From Armillaria gallica (lineage: Eukaryota; Basidiomycota; Agaricomycetes; Agaricales; Physalacriaceae), in assembly GCA_037576215.1 (NCBI GenBank), contig JBANDB010000004.1, positions 1,922,001-1,986,000 of the forward strand: DNA of 64,000 bases. The letters are read 5' to 3'. A model generated the notes under the pieces. That model did no database searches. It saw only the letters and a list, made by a program, of their open reading frames with translations, and had not been told where the DNA came from. A program made the translations under genes and the position numbers. Positions within the stretch are counted from its first letter, which is position 1. Every line of letters starts with the position of its first letter. Shown here one piece after another: positions 23,266 to 34,999 of the stretch.

Positions 23266-24876
23266 TCAGCTCTCGGTTCCCAGCTCCGTCTCAAAATGAG
23301 CAGACGTGGCATACCCATGAAACTCAACGGCTAAGCCTTCTTCCTCGAGTTCCGCAAGCGTATTAAGTATTTCCGACGGCTTCGAAGAATATGGCGCACA
23401 AAGCGTCAAGGACCTCAGCCGCGCTCCATCGCCACGATGCCGTGGAAAGCCCCATCTCGACTGGACCATTCTCATAAATGCCTCCTGATGAAAAGAGGCC
23501 TCGAACAACCAATCATGGGTCCTCTCTGGACCAAGGGTGCAACTGTCATCCCGTAGCGTTAAATCGTCCACATGCGGAGCAAGACATGTTATGCCATCGA
23601 AAGCGAGAGCGTCATATACGTCTTTGGCACCATTTATGTCAACTCGAAGGGATAACCTAGTCAATGTAGTCGCGCAGGTCTCCAGGATTGATGACAAAGA
23701 CGAATATTGGAGTGGCACAATCTCAAGGAGGAGTGTTTCCAGCGGACAGCGCGACTCTCGGATGAAAGTCTCGATATCCGAGCCCAACTCAATTGGCATG
23801 AAGAAATGTGAGATGCCTTCAATCCTGAAATGTTGCAAGGCTGGAAGACGTATATGCCCTAAGCACGGCACATCAGTGTACAACGATAGTCGACGGAGTC
23901 GGGTATGCCACGTTAGTCCTTCGGCTGGAATTTGGTGAGAGACCGTCAGATGCCTCACCCAAAGCTCCGCTTCTACAACCTCAGAAAAATTCCTGAAGAG
24001 CGAGTTACACTCTTCCACAAGATGAAGGTCTCCAGCAAACCTCTTCAACTGTTTGGATGGGAAATGGACTTGAGATATCCCGATTCCTTCGAGACGGACA
24101 TCGTTCAAAAGCGGTGCGGAGAGGAATACTTTGACAGATTCTTCCCAACCATCGACTCTTCGCCAATTTTTGTATGCTCCCTCGAACGAGAGATGAAGCA
24201 TAGTGAGCTTTGGGACGTCCGCTACCAGCTCCGACAAAGCCTTCCAACCAGGAAGGCAAAGTGTCATCTCAAGCGTTTGCAACCGATGGTAATCGGAAGC
24301 GAAGTACCCGAGGACAAAGGATACATCATTGGAAGAGTTGACGCCGAAAGATAATGGGGATTGTTTCGACCGCTCGAGATACATTTGGAGTAACTCCGTG
24401 GGGAAAGGATCATTATGACGTCTCGTCGTATCATCAATGTATAGAGTTGACCAAAGAGGGGACGTCGACAGAGCAACATTTCGCCAAAGCTGGCAAACAT
24501 GGCTCACGACCCACGGAATACTCTGGCGTGTATCCAGATTGTCAACACAGTGTCCGTCGTCTGCTGCCAGGATGAAGATCTCAGCTAGTATCTCAACAGG
24601 AAGGGACCATATCGGAGCCACCACGCATTTCTGACGTTCTAACTGATCCTCCTTCTGCTTTCGCACTCGACGGAGATTAGAGAGCGAAGTGCGCAAGCGA
24701 CGGATTTGGTGATCAAGAACAGTAATATCTTCCTTTATGTCCAGAATATTGTTTTGTACATATTGCCGATCTGCAGAAGATAGCAGGAGAAGATGGGGAT
24801 CGACTTTGAGAGGTTCTTTGTCGGTGTGGCTGGTCTGAGGGCCGACAATGCCGCAGGTTGGACATGCCGACAACAT
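23266..24876 (-). CDS. F-box-like/LRR protein, copy A
   Basis: A single uninterrupted frame of 536 aa. The N terminus has a CPTCG motif, then a coiled coil at about residues 35-83 (DITVLDHQIRRLRTSL...). An F-box-like domain follows at about 87-145: APIWSLPVEILAEIFILA, then SHVCQLWRNVALSTSPLW. After this come irregular leucine-rich segments (LQTLEMTLCLPGWKALSEL, LTMLHLSFEG, LTRLSLRVDI). This is the standard agaric architecture in which the F-box binds SKP1 and the repeats choose a substrate for the SCF ubiquitin ligase. The target is unknown. It is intact, and closely related to the broken copy at 32.3-33.45 kb, whose neighbour is also a hydrolase of the same family. Confidence 0.88.
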   Translation of the reverse strand: MLSACPTCGIVGPQTSHTDKEPLKVDPHLLLLSSADRQYVQNNILDIKEDITVLDHQIRRLRTSLSNLRRVRKQKEDQLERQKCVVAPIWSLPVEILAEIFILAADDGHCVDNLDTRQSIPWVVSHVCQLWRNVALSTSPLWSTLYIDDTTRRHNDPFPTELLQMYLERSKQSPLSFGVNSSNDVSFVLGYFASDYHRLQTLEMTLCLPGWKALSELVADVPKLTMLHLSFEGAYKNWRRVDGWEESVKVFLSAPLLNDVRLEGIGISQVHFPSKQLKRFAGDLHLVEECNSLFRNFSEVVEAELWVRHLTVSHQIPAEGLTWHTRLRRLSLYTDVPCLGHIRLPALQHFRIEGISHFFMPIELGSDIETFIRESRCPLETLLLEIVPLQYSSLSSILETCATTLTRLSLRVDINGAKDVYDALAFDGITCLAPHVDDLTLRDDSCTLGPERTHDWLFEASFHQEAFMRMVQSRWGFPRHRGDGARLRSLTLCAPYSSKPSEILNTLAELEEEGLAVEFHGYATSAHFETELGTES

Positions 24877-24879
24877 AGG

Positions 24880-25200
24880 CAGATGCTGTTAATTGGATGA
24901 TTGAACGTGCTGAAAGTCATCCAGAAATTAGTCAAAAGAGAATGAGAGGAAAATATTTACCTACCGTTGAGCTGGAAATTGACCGCTCTGACGAACGTCG
25001 AGGTGAGACAAAAAGAGTGTTCGGCGGGCCCGAGCCGGAGGCTGCTAGGACCCGCTTCTACACTTTCCTGATTGGGACCTGGCGCCGGTGCCCCCCGAAT
25101 ACGCCTCTTTGTCAGCCACTATCACCTGCTCACCACCACGAAGGATCGTATCGACTCCTGAAAGCTCTACTCGCGAGTCATTTCTGTTTGTTTCATGGTC
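24880..25200. other. F-box promoter side; conserved phrase shared with 26.4 kb
   Basis: Near 25065 one plus-strand frame reads LPDWDLAPVPPEY. At 26395 another reads VPDWNLTPVTTPT. The shared CCTGATTGG.ACCT..CGCCGGT bases suggest two relics of one repeat-containing sequence on either side of the tandem repeat. No gene can be built from either. Confidence 0.3.
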
Positions 25201-25224
25201 TAAAACCAGTTTTACAAGCGCATC

Positions 25225-25580
25225 GTCAACAGTGTTCCGTTGCAGTCAGAGCACTCATAGGCTACGGTTCTGCGACAGACACGCGAGTTCGTGATCAAAT
25301 CGCGTCTCTCATTCCTCGCGGTTCCCTGGTGCCTGTGTTCCGTAGAAGTCATAGGCACTCGTATTGCGCCAGGAATGTCATATTGGTTACATGGTCTGCC
25401 TGATTGTTTGCAGTACCCTGAGACCTGCGTTCCTCTGCAGCCATAGGCTCTGATGCTGCAACAGGCGTGCCGTTTTAGTGCGAAACGCATGCTTGCTTCC
25501 TCACAGTCTCCGAGACCTGCGTTTTGTTGCAGTCATAGGTCCGTGCACCCTGACAGGCACGCTGTTCTTTACCCAAACAG
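25225..25580 (-). repeat. Degenerate tandem repeat, ~93 bp x 4
   Basis: The marker CATAGG recurs at 25255, 25350, 25442 and 25534, spacings of 95, 92 and 92 bases. Each is embedded in a recognisable unit such as CTGCGTTTTGTTGCAGTCAT followed by a downstream CAGGC. Read on the minus strand, units give peptides such as AYGCRGTQVSGY, TYDCNKTQVSET and AYECSDCNGT. The repeat may therefore be a dead coding repeat of about 31 residues with a conserved Tyr-x-Cys. Frames are broken between units. Confidence 0.65.
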
Positions 25581-25589
25581 TGACCTGGG

Positions 25590-26880
25590 CTACAGAGTCC
25601 TCGGTATTACTATCTGCGGTCCCTATCACTATTGTTCGTGTTCCGTGATATGGTTTGGTGGTTGTGGCCTCCATCTCTTTGCTTCGTATGCTTGTCAGTC
25701 GGATGGTCCGAGCGTATATGTCTCACCCTGTCTAAAGGGTATGACCTCATCGCTCGTGTAACATCTGTCTGCACTTCAACTTGTTAGAATGATATCGATC
25801 TTTGTTCTGTGGTTGCATCACTGTTTCCAGAAGTTTTCATTGCGACACGACACCGATGACTGAAGTCAACGTCTTTTGTGTCCCCCCCTCTCTTGGTACC
25901 AGTGGCCATACGCCGAAAAGTACATGTGCGCTTATAACGTCCTCGTGTGGGTGGAGCCTGTTGCCTGAGCGCCGTCGGTGCCGTGTGGTCAATGTCTCTG
26001 TCGCCGCGATGTGGAGGATAAGCTCATGTCCTGTTATACTGCAATGGTTCCCGACTAGTATCAAGCGCTACGATCTGGGTTTTGTCACAACGTTTTCCGC
26101 ATCGCGCCCGCCCCTTTTTCATTATTCTTACCAGGCGCTCCCACAGGTTTCGTTGTTATACAACTTCTACTCCAGACAGACGATGTTGACAGGATGTTGA
26201 TATTATGTGCTCGTTTGCAAAAATGCACTGGTAATGGGAACATAGCACTTCTCGCTGTCTTCTACCTATGTCTTTATCAACGTACCCCACGAGGTGTCTC
26301 TTAACGCGAGACGTACGCAACCGTGCGATCCAAACGGTACGAGCCTTCGTGGCCACAGCACATGGCTTGCCATGTCAGGATTGTGGACCCGGGCGTTCCT
26401 GATTGGAACCTTACGCCGGTAACAACACCAACAACACCAATACATTCGGAACTCACCGTATCCCCTTCCGACAGTGCTGTTACCTGACATTTGATATTCC
26501 TGGAAATCACCAATCATGTTCTCTCTGGTTTTCTATCGGACTTGTGCAACCCAGTGTAGTGCAGCATCGTTTGAACGGCCTCCGCCCCAGCGTACGCGTG
26601 TAGATCATTCGGCTCGTATATTTGGGATTGAGCCGATAGGCTGAGTCGCAGTTTACAGACGTTTATTCTCTCTGATCCTGAAGAATTTCTAGCAATCTCC
26701 TGACCAATCATAACCCAGCATGAGGTAACTGCGCGAGCTCGCCAAGTCTTTATATTGGGGTTTCACTGCCGACTTCTAGCGTTCAACATTTCTTGCGCGC
26801 CTATGGATATAGAATATAGAGGTATAAACGGTCATGTTCGGGATGGCGCTCTATCCGACCAATCATGCATCGGCTCCCTG
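25590..26880. other. No gene recognised
   Basis: Nothing beyond the possible second copy of the PDWNLTPV phrase near 26395 and a few short frames. There is no transposase, reverse transcriptase or integrase motif. Confidence 0.4.
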
Positions 26881-26886
26881 TAAAGG

Positions 26887-28170
26887 TTGATCTATCTTCC
26901 TTCTATTGCGTCTTTTGCTTTACTCGCTGCGACCACGGTCGTCTGGAACCCTGGAGCAGTTCCCTTGAGCGGCGTCGAGGTTGCTCGGAGCTCGAAGCTT
27001 CACCAAGCTGCTCGCCGCTCGCTTGAGGCATGCCAGGACACTCTTTCTAGCCGTGACAAAATGGAGAAGTCGGCTGCCCGTCGTACAACTTCGATATACG
27101 AGCTTCGAAAGAAACGGGGTCTCGTCACTCGTAAGCTCCTCTCGTCTTCTCTCGCAACTAATAGGATGCTGAATATCACCCCAAGGTGTTCCGTACAAGC
27201 GCACAATCACATTGGATAGCGTATTGAGCACCACTCGCTTGTCGAGTGAGGCGGATCTTACCATGGAACTTGACCAAGGAATGTCCTACGTTCGGGGAGA
27301 GTACGTTTGTTCGGCCATATCTGAGGACCAGTCGGGTGCTTATACCTTCGTCGATCTCGAGTTGATTGATGTATCGACCTGCGAGACTGCTTCTGACCTG
27401 TCCATCGACTTCTGGCATTGTAATTTGACTGGTGTGTATTCAGGGGTTCTCGGGTCCGGCAGTGGCAATCCAAGCGATCTTTCCAGCGTGGTCAGTACTC
27501 CACGCTATGATCGATACCCGTCGAGTTAGTTCATTTCATTCTCCATTATGATAGGGCAGAACCTTCCTCCGTGGCATCCAGCCAACCAACGAAGAGGGAC
27601 AAGCGCCCTTCAAGTCCATCCTCCCGGGTATGCTCAGTTACAAGTTCCTTTCCTGGATCCCTGACTGAATCATGTGTACCAGGTCACTCTTCTGGACGTG
27701 CGACCCATTTCGACACGGTCATCCAATGCCAGGGAACTGTATTCGGCAACGGCACTTTTACCGCCTCCAGTATGCACAACAGTCTACATTGGTAAGTGAT
27801 TTGATTTAAGCAAGACAATAAGTGATATGCCGACGCTTCATGTGATGCCAGGCTAAAATTTCTTCGGCCAGGATTTGATCTCCATCATCGGGGCTACTTC
27901 TCCATATAACACCAACATCATTGAGATTACGACCAACTCCGTGGATCAGGTGTTCGTGCTAGGTTTCGGGTCTACAATTCTTGAGTACCTCTACCTTGGT
28001 GATGATATCTCGGATGGTTTACTGCCGTAAGTGCTCTCCTTATAGCCGTTTTATTATATTCGCTAAATGTTTCCAGTGTCATATTTGTCGATATGAGCAC
28101 AACGTACGAAACCGCACCGGCTGCTACTTTAACTAAACATTTCACGATCCCAGTTACATTGAGGCAGGCA
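26887..28170 (+). pseudogene. Intradiol ring-cleavage dioxygenase, dead copy
   Basis: The order and spacing match the secreted fungal intradiol dioxygenases that open catechol-type rings with non-heme Fe(III). There is a hydrophobic leader (IYLPSIASFALLAA), a pro-region (RRSLEACQDTLSSRDKMEK), GEYVCSAISEDQSG, VDLELIDVSTC, DFWHCNLTGVYSG, FLRGIQPTNEEG, PYNTNIIEITTN and LGDDISDGLLP. Lesions: the start codon position is TTG (26887). The first Tyr motif GPYY is GMSYV. The HYTGR..HIHV iron-ligand block reads HSSGRATHFDTV, losing the second Tyr and a His. The conserved GQ before FF is GGC-TAA near 27855, with a phase change at the intron before it. Introns GTAAGC...CAAG near 27131 and GTCAGT...TAG at 27490-27552 are still readable. 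It stands 1.8 kb upstream of the peroxidase gene, on the same strand. Confidence 0.82.
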
Positions 28171-28510
28171 ACATGACTGGCGACTTCCCAAGTGGAGCCG
28201 GGTCTGACAACTCGACATCCTCCGGTAGCGATATTAGAATCGCGGGGCCGTTCTCAAACGACGTGAGTGGCAAAAATGGGGTACGTCTTTGGCAAACGCA
28301 ACATGGGGACTAACTTCGAAATATACTAGCTTGTATATTACGAAATCCCCGCGGAAATAAGCAACACGTAAGTAAATCCGTACGAGAACGAAACGGCGAC
28401 TAACTGTCCGCCATGAGAAGCTCGCATATCTCACAAGCGATACAGATGGCAACTTGCCTAGCGGAGATGAGTCTGGCGAATCGATCTCCTCCAGTGACAA
28501 CAGCACCATA
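28150..28510 (+). repeat. Duplicated Ser-rich tail exon of the dioxygenase relic
   Basis: Two similar stretches about 270 bp apart read YIEAGNMTGDFPSGAGSDNS (near 28155) and YLTSDTDGNLPSGDESGES (near 28435). Each continues into a Ser/Asp-rich run (SSGSD, SSSDNS). They look like a duplicated C-terminal linker exon. No complete downstream gene follows. Confidence 0.5.
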
Positions 28511-28519
28511 TCTCTCCTT

Positions 28520-29900
28520 CATGGGGATTTGCTTTGTAATTGCACGTCCTATACACCTCGAGTACCATCTTGCCTTTCTTTATATGCTTGAAAAAGAATT
28601 TCGCGGATTTTTACTGATCATATCCTTATCACAATTGATCCAACTTGAATCACTTTGGGCGCAGTGATCTTGTGGCAGTGATCAGTAAAGAGAAAACCAT
28701 CCCAAAACCGTCCTGAAGTGAAGTTTCCAGACAACAATTTTTGGCCCGGTTTGAGGCACCCTCTTCGCTCAAGTCCACCTCCAAATCCCGCCAAACAATA
28801 TCGTAAGTAACCTGAATGGAACATGCATGAACGCTACTTATTCATTGATGCCTTTCCCGGATTCCAACCGGCTCACCCGGGCCGGGAAGGAGGCCGTAGT
28901 TTGTCATCGTTGTGTTGACTTCAATCATCCTCCGACTCGAGTTGGTCTTCGAGCTTCCCGCCTTTCTCTCGGTGCTCTAGGAGATTTCAAGTTTCCAGCA
29001 TCACAAAATCCTCCTTGCCGTTTTCAAGGCTAATGCATTCCATCTTCACAACGTGCAACTTCAAGTTGCACAAGGTTAGTGCATCGCGGTAGAAGCAGAC
29101 CGTGAGATCTTCAAACCTAACGCTTTACTCTTTGCCGGATTGCGTAATCTGGTCGATCTGCCAAGCAGTGTTCGGATCCGCGTTTACCAGTAATCATCGT
29201 GGAAAACCGTTTCCTTGGTTTGACCCCGAGGCGCTAGCCAATACCGAGCTGTTCCTTAGTAACAGGCCCGATGCTCTATTTTTACTGACAAGGCATCGTG
29301 ACCGACAGTGTGAATGAGCGCGCTAAGGGTATATATGGTTTACTCGCGGATTTGGGACCAATGTCTGGTTCCTGCTCAGTCTGTCTATAGGAACTGATAT
29401 TATATCGAAAATTTTCAGGTTCCGCCACTCATTTATCACCTTCAACAGACTCTGTCAGCGGAACTCATGAAACCCGGAACCGGACAGCTACAAAGCCGTC
29501 TCGCATGTCGAGACGTTGATCAAACACCAGCAATTGACTCCGTCGATTTACATCCTAACTTCTTCTTCCCACTATCTCGGTGAGGCGTATTTCTCTTGCA
29601 GAAGCTAATCCATCTTCCCCTCCATCCGCTGTATGATACCTCTAATTCGGCGCAATACCCGCTACTGGGTGCTTACGGTACCTCCCACGCAGACTCTGAC
29701 CGCCGACACGGGCCATGATGGTGTATGAAAACATCTCACGACGACACTCAATACCGACCATGATCCTGACCCTTGGTCGACGATATCGCTCAGGTGTTCA
29801 ATGGTCTGCCAAAATTACCGCTCGTGTGTGAGCAAAGTGTTTTATGCGACGTGCTATTGGATGAGCTGCCTCAAGTTTCTTTCACATCTGTATGAGAGAT
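28520..29900. other. No gene recognised
   Basis: A stretch at 29420-29570 reads VPPLIYHLQQTLSAELMKP and continues without stop for about 50 codons. I find no family, start or splice partner for it. The right end is the peroxidase promoter. Confidence 0.4.
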
Positions 29901-29903
29901 GCG

Positions 29904-29910
29904 TATAAAT
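29904..29910 (+). promoter_or_regulatory. TATA box of the manganese peroxidase gene
   Basis: TATAAAT lies 41-47 bases before the ATG at 29951. I did not find a convincing metal-response or xenobiotic-response element within the preceding few hundred bases. Confidence 0.65.
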
Positions 29911-29950
29911 GGTGGACAGAGTGAGCCTTCACTGCAGTCATCGACACAAC

Positions 29951-31765
<1,815 letters not shown>

Positions 31766-31769
31766 ATCA

Positions 31770-32320
31770 ACTACACATACGAGCAGAAAACTATGTTTCT
31801 TGCCAACATGATGTACAACAATCGCGACTGTAGCTGATCCGGGAACTGTGTAGTTAATAAGCCTGCTTATCTTGTTTAAGTCCCATTATGTCGATACGTT
31901 TTGAATTCAGCTTTCTTGATGTGCACCTCATTGACTGAAAACCTTCTCATACGAATCTCCTCATGATTTGAGGGACTCATGAGCACTCCAAACAGCGACA
32001 AATTGCGAAGCAGAATGACGACATGTGAGAGAGATTTGCCGCCTTTTCAATCCTGTACATGCGGTACGGAATCTACGCAGACGATGTATAAAATTATCGA
32101 TAAGGCCAACCATTGTACGTACTTCCAGGAGACGCAATAAGCAATGACCGAAAAGGGTGTTTAGTTTCATGACACAGTCATCTTCATCACCGACTACCAC
32201 TGACCGCAGATGACTGTTCAGTTCAATCAAGCTTGATTCAAACAATATAATGCAAGTCTGACAGTATTCCATCTTGGTGTATCCATGCGGTGCGGCCTTC
32301 TTCAGGATCTTCGCTGTGTA
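31770..32320. other. Peroxidase 3' flank and possible end of F-box relic
   Basis: No independent gene. Minus-strand frames here probably continue the broken F-box copy that begins at 33445, but I cannot align them with certainty. Confidence 0.4.
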
Positions 32321-32329
32321 AAAAAAAGG

Positions 32330-33445
32330 GCAGATGACTATTCCCGAGAAGAGTTTCCAGTGGGCACTGCGACTCTTGCAGGAAAGCATCGATATCCGAG
32401 CTCATCTTAAAAGGATTGACTTAAGTTCGACGGTCTTTCCTCTCTTCGATCCTGAAATGCTGTAATATTGGAAGACGGATAAAGTTGAACCTCAGACAGG
32501 AGGTGTCTGTACAAAGAGAGTCGCGAGAGTTGAGCATGCCATAACGGACCGTTAGGGAGATACGAGAGCTCTATCGGACACCGCATCCAAAGCTCCGCCT
32601 CGACAAGCTCCAAAAGCATCTTTGAAGAGCGATAGTTTTCGACACGAAAAATGTCTCCGGCGAACCTCGTCAATTGCCTCAGTGGCACGGCGACGTGCGA
32701 CGTCCCGATTCCTTCAAGATATACGCCACTTAAGAGTTGTGCACTCAGAAACGTATCGACAGGGCGTGCAAGGGGCCGAGAGATGATGTCAAGAGCGTCT
32801 CCTGGTCCATGGGTAAGCCAACAGCCACTTGACACACATCACCTATGTTCACGCCTTCAACTGACAGATGGAGGACAGTTAGCTTCTGAAGGTTCGTCAC
32901 CAACATGGATAGGGCCTTCAATCCGGGAAGGCAGAGGTCCAACTCTTGCGTATGCTGTCGGGAGTGATGGGGAACGAAGCAGTCAAGGATAGCATCAATT
33001 TTGTTCGAAGAATCGATACTGACGGATAAGGGATTTCTTTCGAGCGAGCAAGATATAATTGGAGGAGGTGCACGGCAAAAGGATGGTTTCGACCTCTCGT
33101 CGTATCATCAACATATACCCGCGACCAAGGCGCCGCCGTGGACAGAGCAACGTTTCGCCAAAGACGACACGCATGGCTCGAAACCCACGGCATGCTATGA
33201 TGTGTGTCCAGACCATCACCATTGTCATTGTCTGTTGTGAGAGTGATGATTTTGGCCGCGGGCAGGGACCATATTGGCGCTATGTTCGACTTTCGACATT
33301 CTAGCTGGAATTCCTTCATTTTCCTCGCCCGACGTAGGTCGGAGAGATATGCGCGCAAACGACGAGCTTGCTGTTCGAGGAACGTGATGTCGTTCTCCAG
33401 GCCGATGCTGTCTGTTTGTAACCACTGAAGATTAGCAGACGACAA
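32330..33445 (-). pseudogene. F-box-like/LRR protein, copy B, broken
   Basis: A frameshifted relative of the F-box gene at 23.3-24.9 kb. It keeps the coiled coil (NDITFLEQQARRLRAYLSDL), the F-box region (APIWSLPAAKIITLTTDN, then SHACRLWRNVALSTAAPW), DDTTRGRN...LLQLYLARSK, LPGLKALSMLVTNLQKLTVL, GVYLEGIGTSHVAVPLRQL, VEAELWMRC and ESQCPLETLL. These blocks lie in at least three frames: 33445-32918, then 32942-32745, then 32835-32407 and beyond. In the F-box core the intact 'PVEILAEIFILA' has become 'PAAKIITLT', losing the helix. It sits 3' of hydrolase copy B on the same strand, with about 330 bp between them. Confidence 0.85.
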
Positions 33446-33771
33446 TGGGACAGGGTAATTGGGTATTACCCTAAGGGCATCATGATCACGATCACTCTTC
33501 TGATTAGAGATCGAGAAAGCCGCATGTTAGACACCCAGACAGCATACGAAGGTAGTTTGAACCAAATGATTAACTGTAACATGAGCCATTGATAATCTTG
33601 CAAAGCTACTGGCATAACTAGAGGCCCTACCGGATGACCCAATGTCCAGATTGACGCTAAGAGACGTCAAGTCACTGGTTTTAGGGGCGGAGGTCAGAAA
33701 CAAAGGAAGAAAGACTTTTCAAAATTTCCTTCCTACCGGCAATCTCCGGACCGCCACAATTCCGAATAAGT

Positions 33772-34990
33772 TCAGTCTCTGGGCGCCTCGCTGAAAGTAG
33801 AAACAAACCAGTCTACAATTCTCTTCTCCCCAGGATCCTTCTTCCAAGCAAAGTCCAGAATAGGCTCAATATGCAGCCGATCTTTTTGCTCGAGAAACTC
33901 GATGTCGCCATGTATTGGGACGAGATACTTCTCGTGCAGCTTTTTAATCCCTTGGAATATACACTCCAACTCGCCGCACGTAATCAGGATCCTTCCTACA
34001 AGGCCGTCCAATCCTGCAAACCAGTTCTCAGGTCCTTCGAGAGGATCCAAGAACGCGATCTCGGAATCGGGAATATCTTTGACGAGCATTTCGCACGCAG
34101 AGCGACCTATCTTCGCGGAGATAACATCATATTGGTATCGGACTTCCATCGCACCCAAGTCACATTGCGAGTCGCTCTTCATAGACACCCAGGGGGATAT
34201 GAGGCACAACCCGCGAAATTGCGAATTGTGTGGGAGGCTGGGCAGCTCAACAGAAGGGTGATGATGAAGAATGTGGGATAGCAATGACAGCGTGAGATTG
34301 CCTCCAGCGGAGTCCCCGGATAAGATAATATTCTCGGGGCGTGCACCGGCCGCCAGAAGGAACTCGAGTGCATCTCTGGCTTCCCGAAGTGGAACGGGGA
34401 AGAGATTCTCAGGTAAAAGTTCTACATATAAACGCCGTCAGGAATGATCCAGAATCCACTCAGACGAACGGAACTGACTATAAGCCAAAATCGCAACCCC
34501 GACAGAGATGTCGCGTTTCTCGAGCTCTAACTGCAGGTGCCGGCAAAACGCCATATGGGTATCGGTGCAGCCGGCTTTGTACGCACCGCCTAAAATCCAA
34601 TATCAACGAAACTTTTCAGCAACGAATGAACAAGATACACACCGTGGCAGTAGAACAAAACCTTATCCAAGCGCTTGGGTCCAATCCACAACATGTAGGC
34701 ACCATCGCGTAGTTCATCCACCACTGGGATCAAGCTGACTGACTTTGTCCATTTCAAATACGCGTCGATAGAGGATGGCGTCTTGAAGTTATGATTAACC
34801 AGAAATCGAACTGCCGCGCCAAAGCACACTCTCTTCCACTCCCGCGAGTGTTCGGCGTTGAAGAACGAAGCACATAGTCGTTTTAAGACGTAAAGGGCTG
34901 TCAGAAAGTGGATTAGTAGAGAGAGAAATTCAGCAATATCCACTCACGCAACAAGAGCACCCCCACTGACTTAGGAATCGTTGTTATCAT
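33772..34990 (-). CDS. Alpha/beta-hydrolase (lipase/esterase, HSL-like), copy B
   Basis: Four exons (minus): 34990-34948, 34897-34643, 34589-34479 and 34421-33772, summing to 1059 nt, 352 aa. Introns are 50, 53 and 57 bp at the same positions and phases as copy A. The N terminus is hydrophobic (MITTIPKSVGVLLL). The oxyanion motif is HGGAY from His99 and the nucleophile elbow is G-D-S-A-G with Ser174. The acid is probably in CGELE and the His is in DRLHIEPILDF. Shared blocks with copy A include YVLKRLCASFF, LWIGPKRLDKVLFYCHG and LISPWVS. The frame is intact. The likely role is an ER- or membrane-anchored esterase; the substrate is unknown. Its 3' neighbour is a broken F-box gene, whereas copy A has an intact F-box gene in inverted orientation. 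Confidence 0.9.
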
Positions 34991-34999
34991 GGTGGTAGG

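Noticed and set aside
23932..24354. 140-residue plus-strand frame
   Set aside because: Shadow of the F-box gene on the opposite strand.
26920..27264. 114-residue minus-strand frame
   Set aside because: Antisense shadow of the dioxygenase relic.
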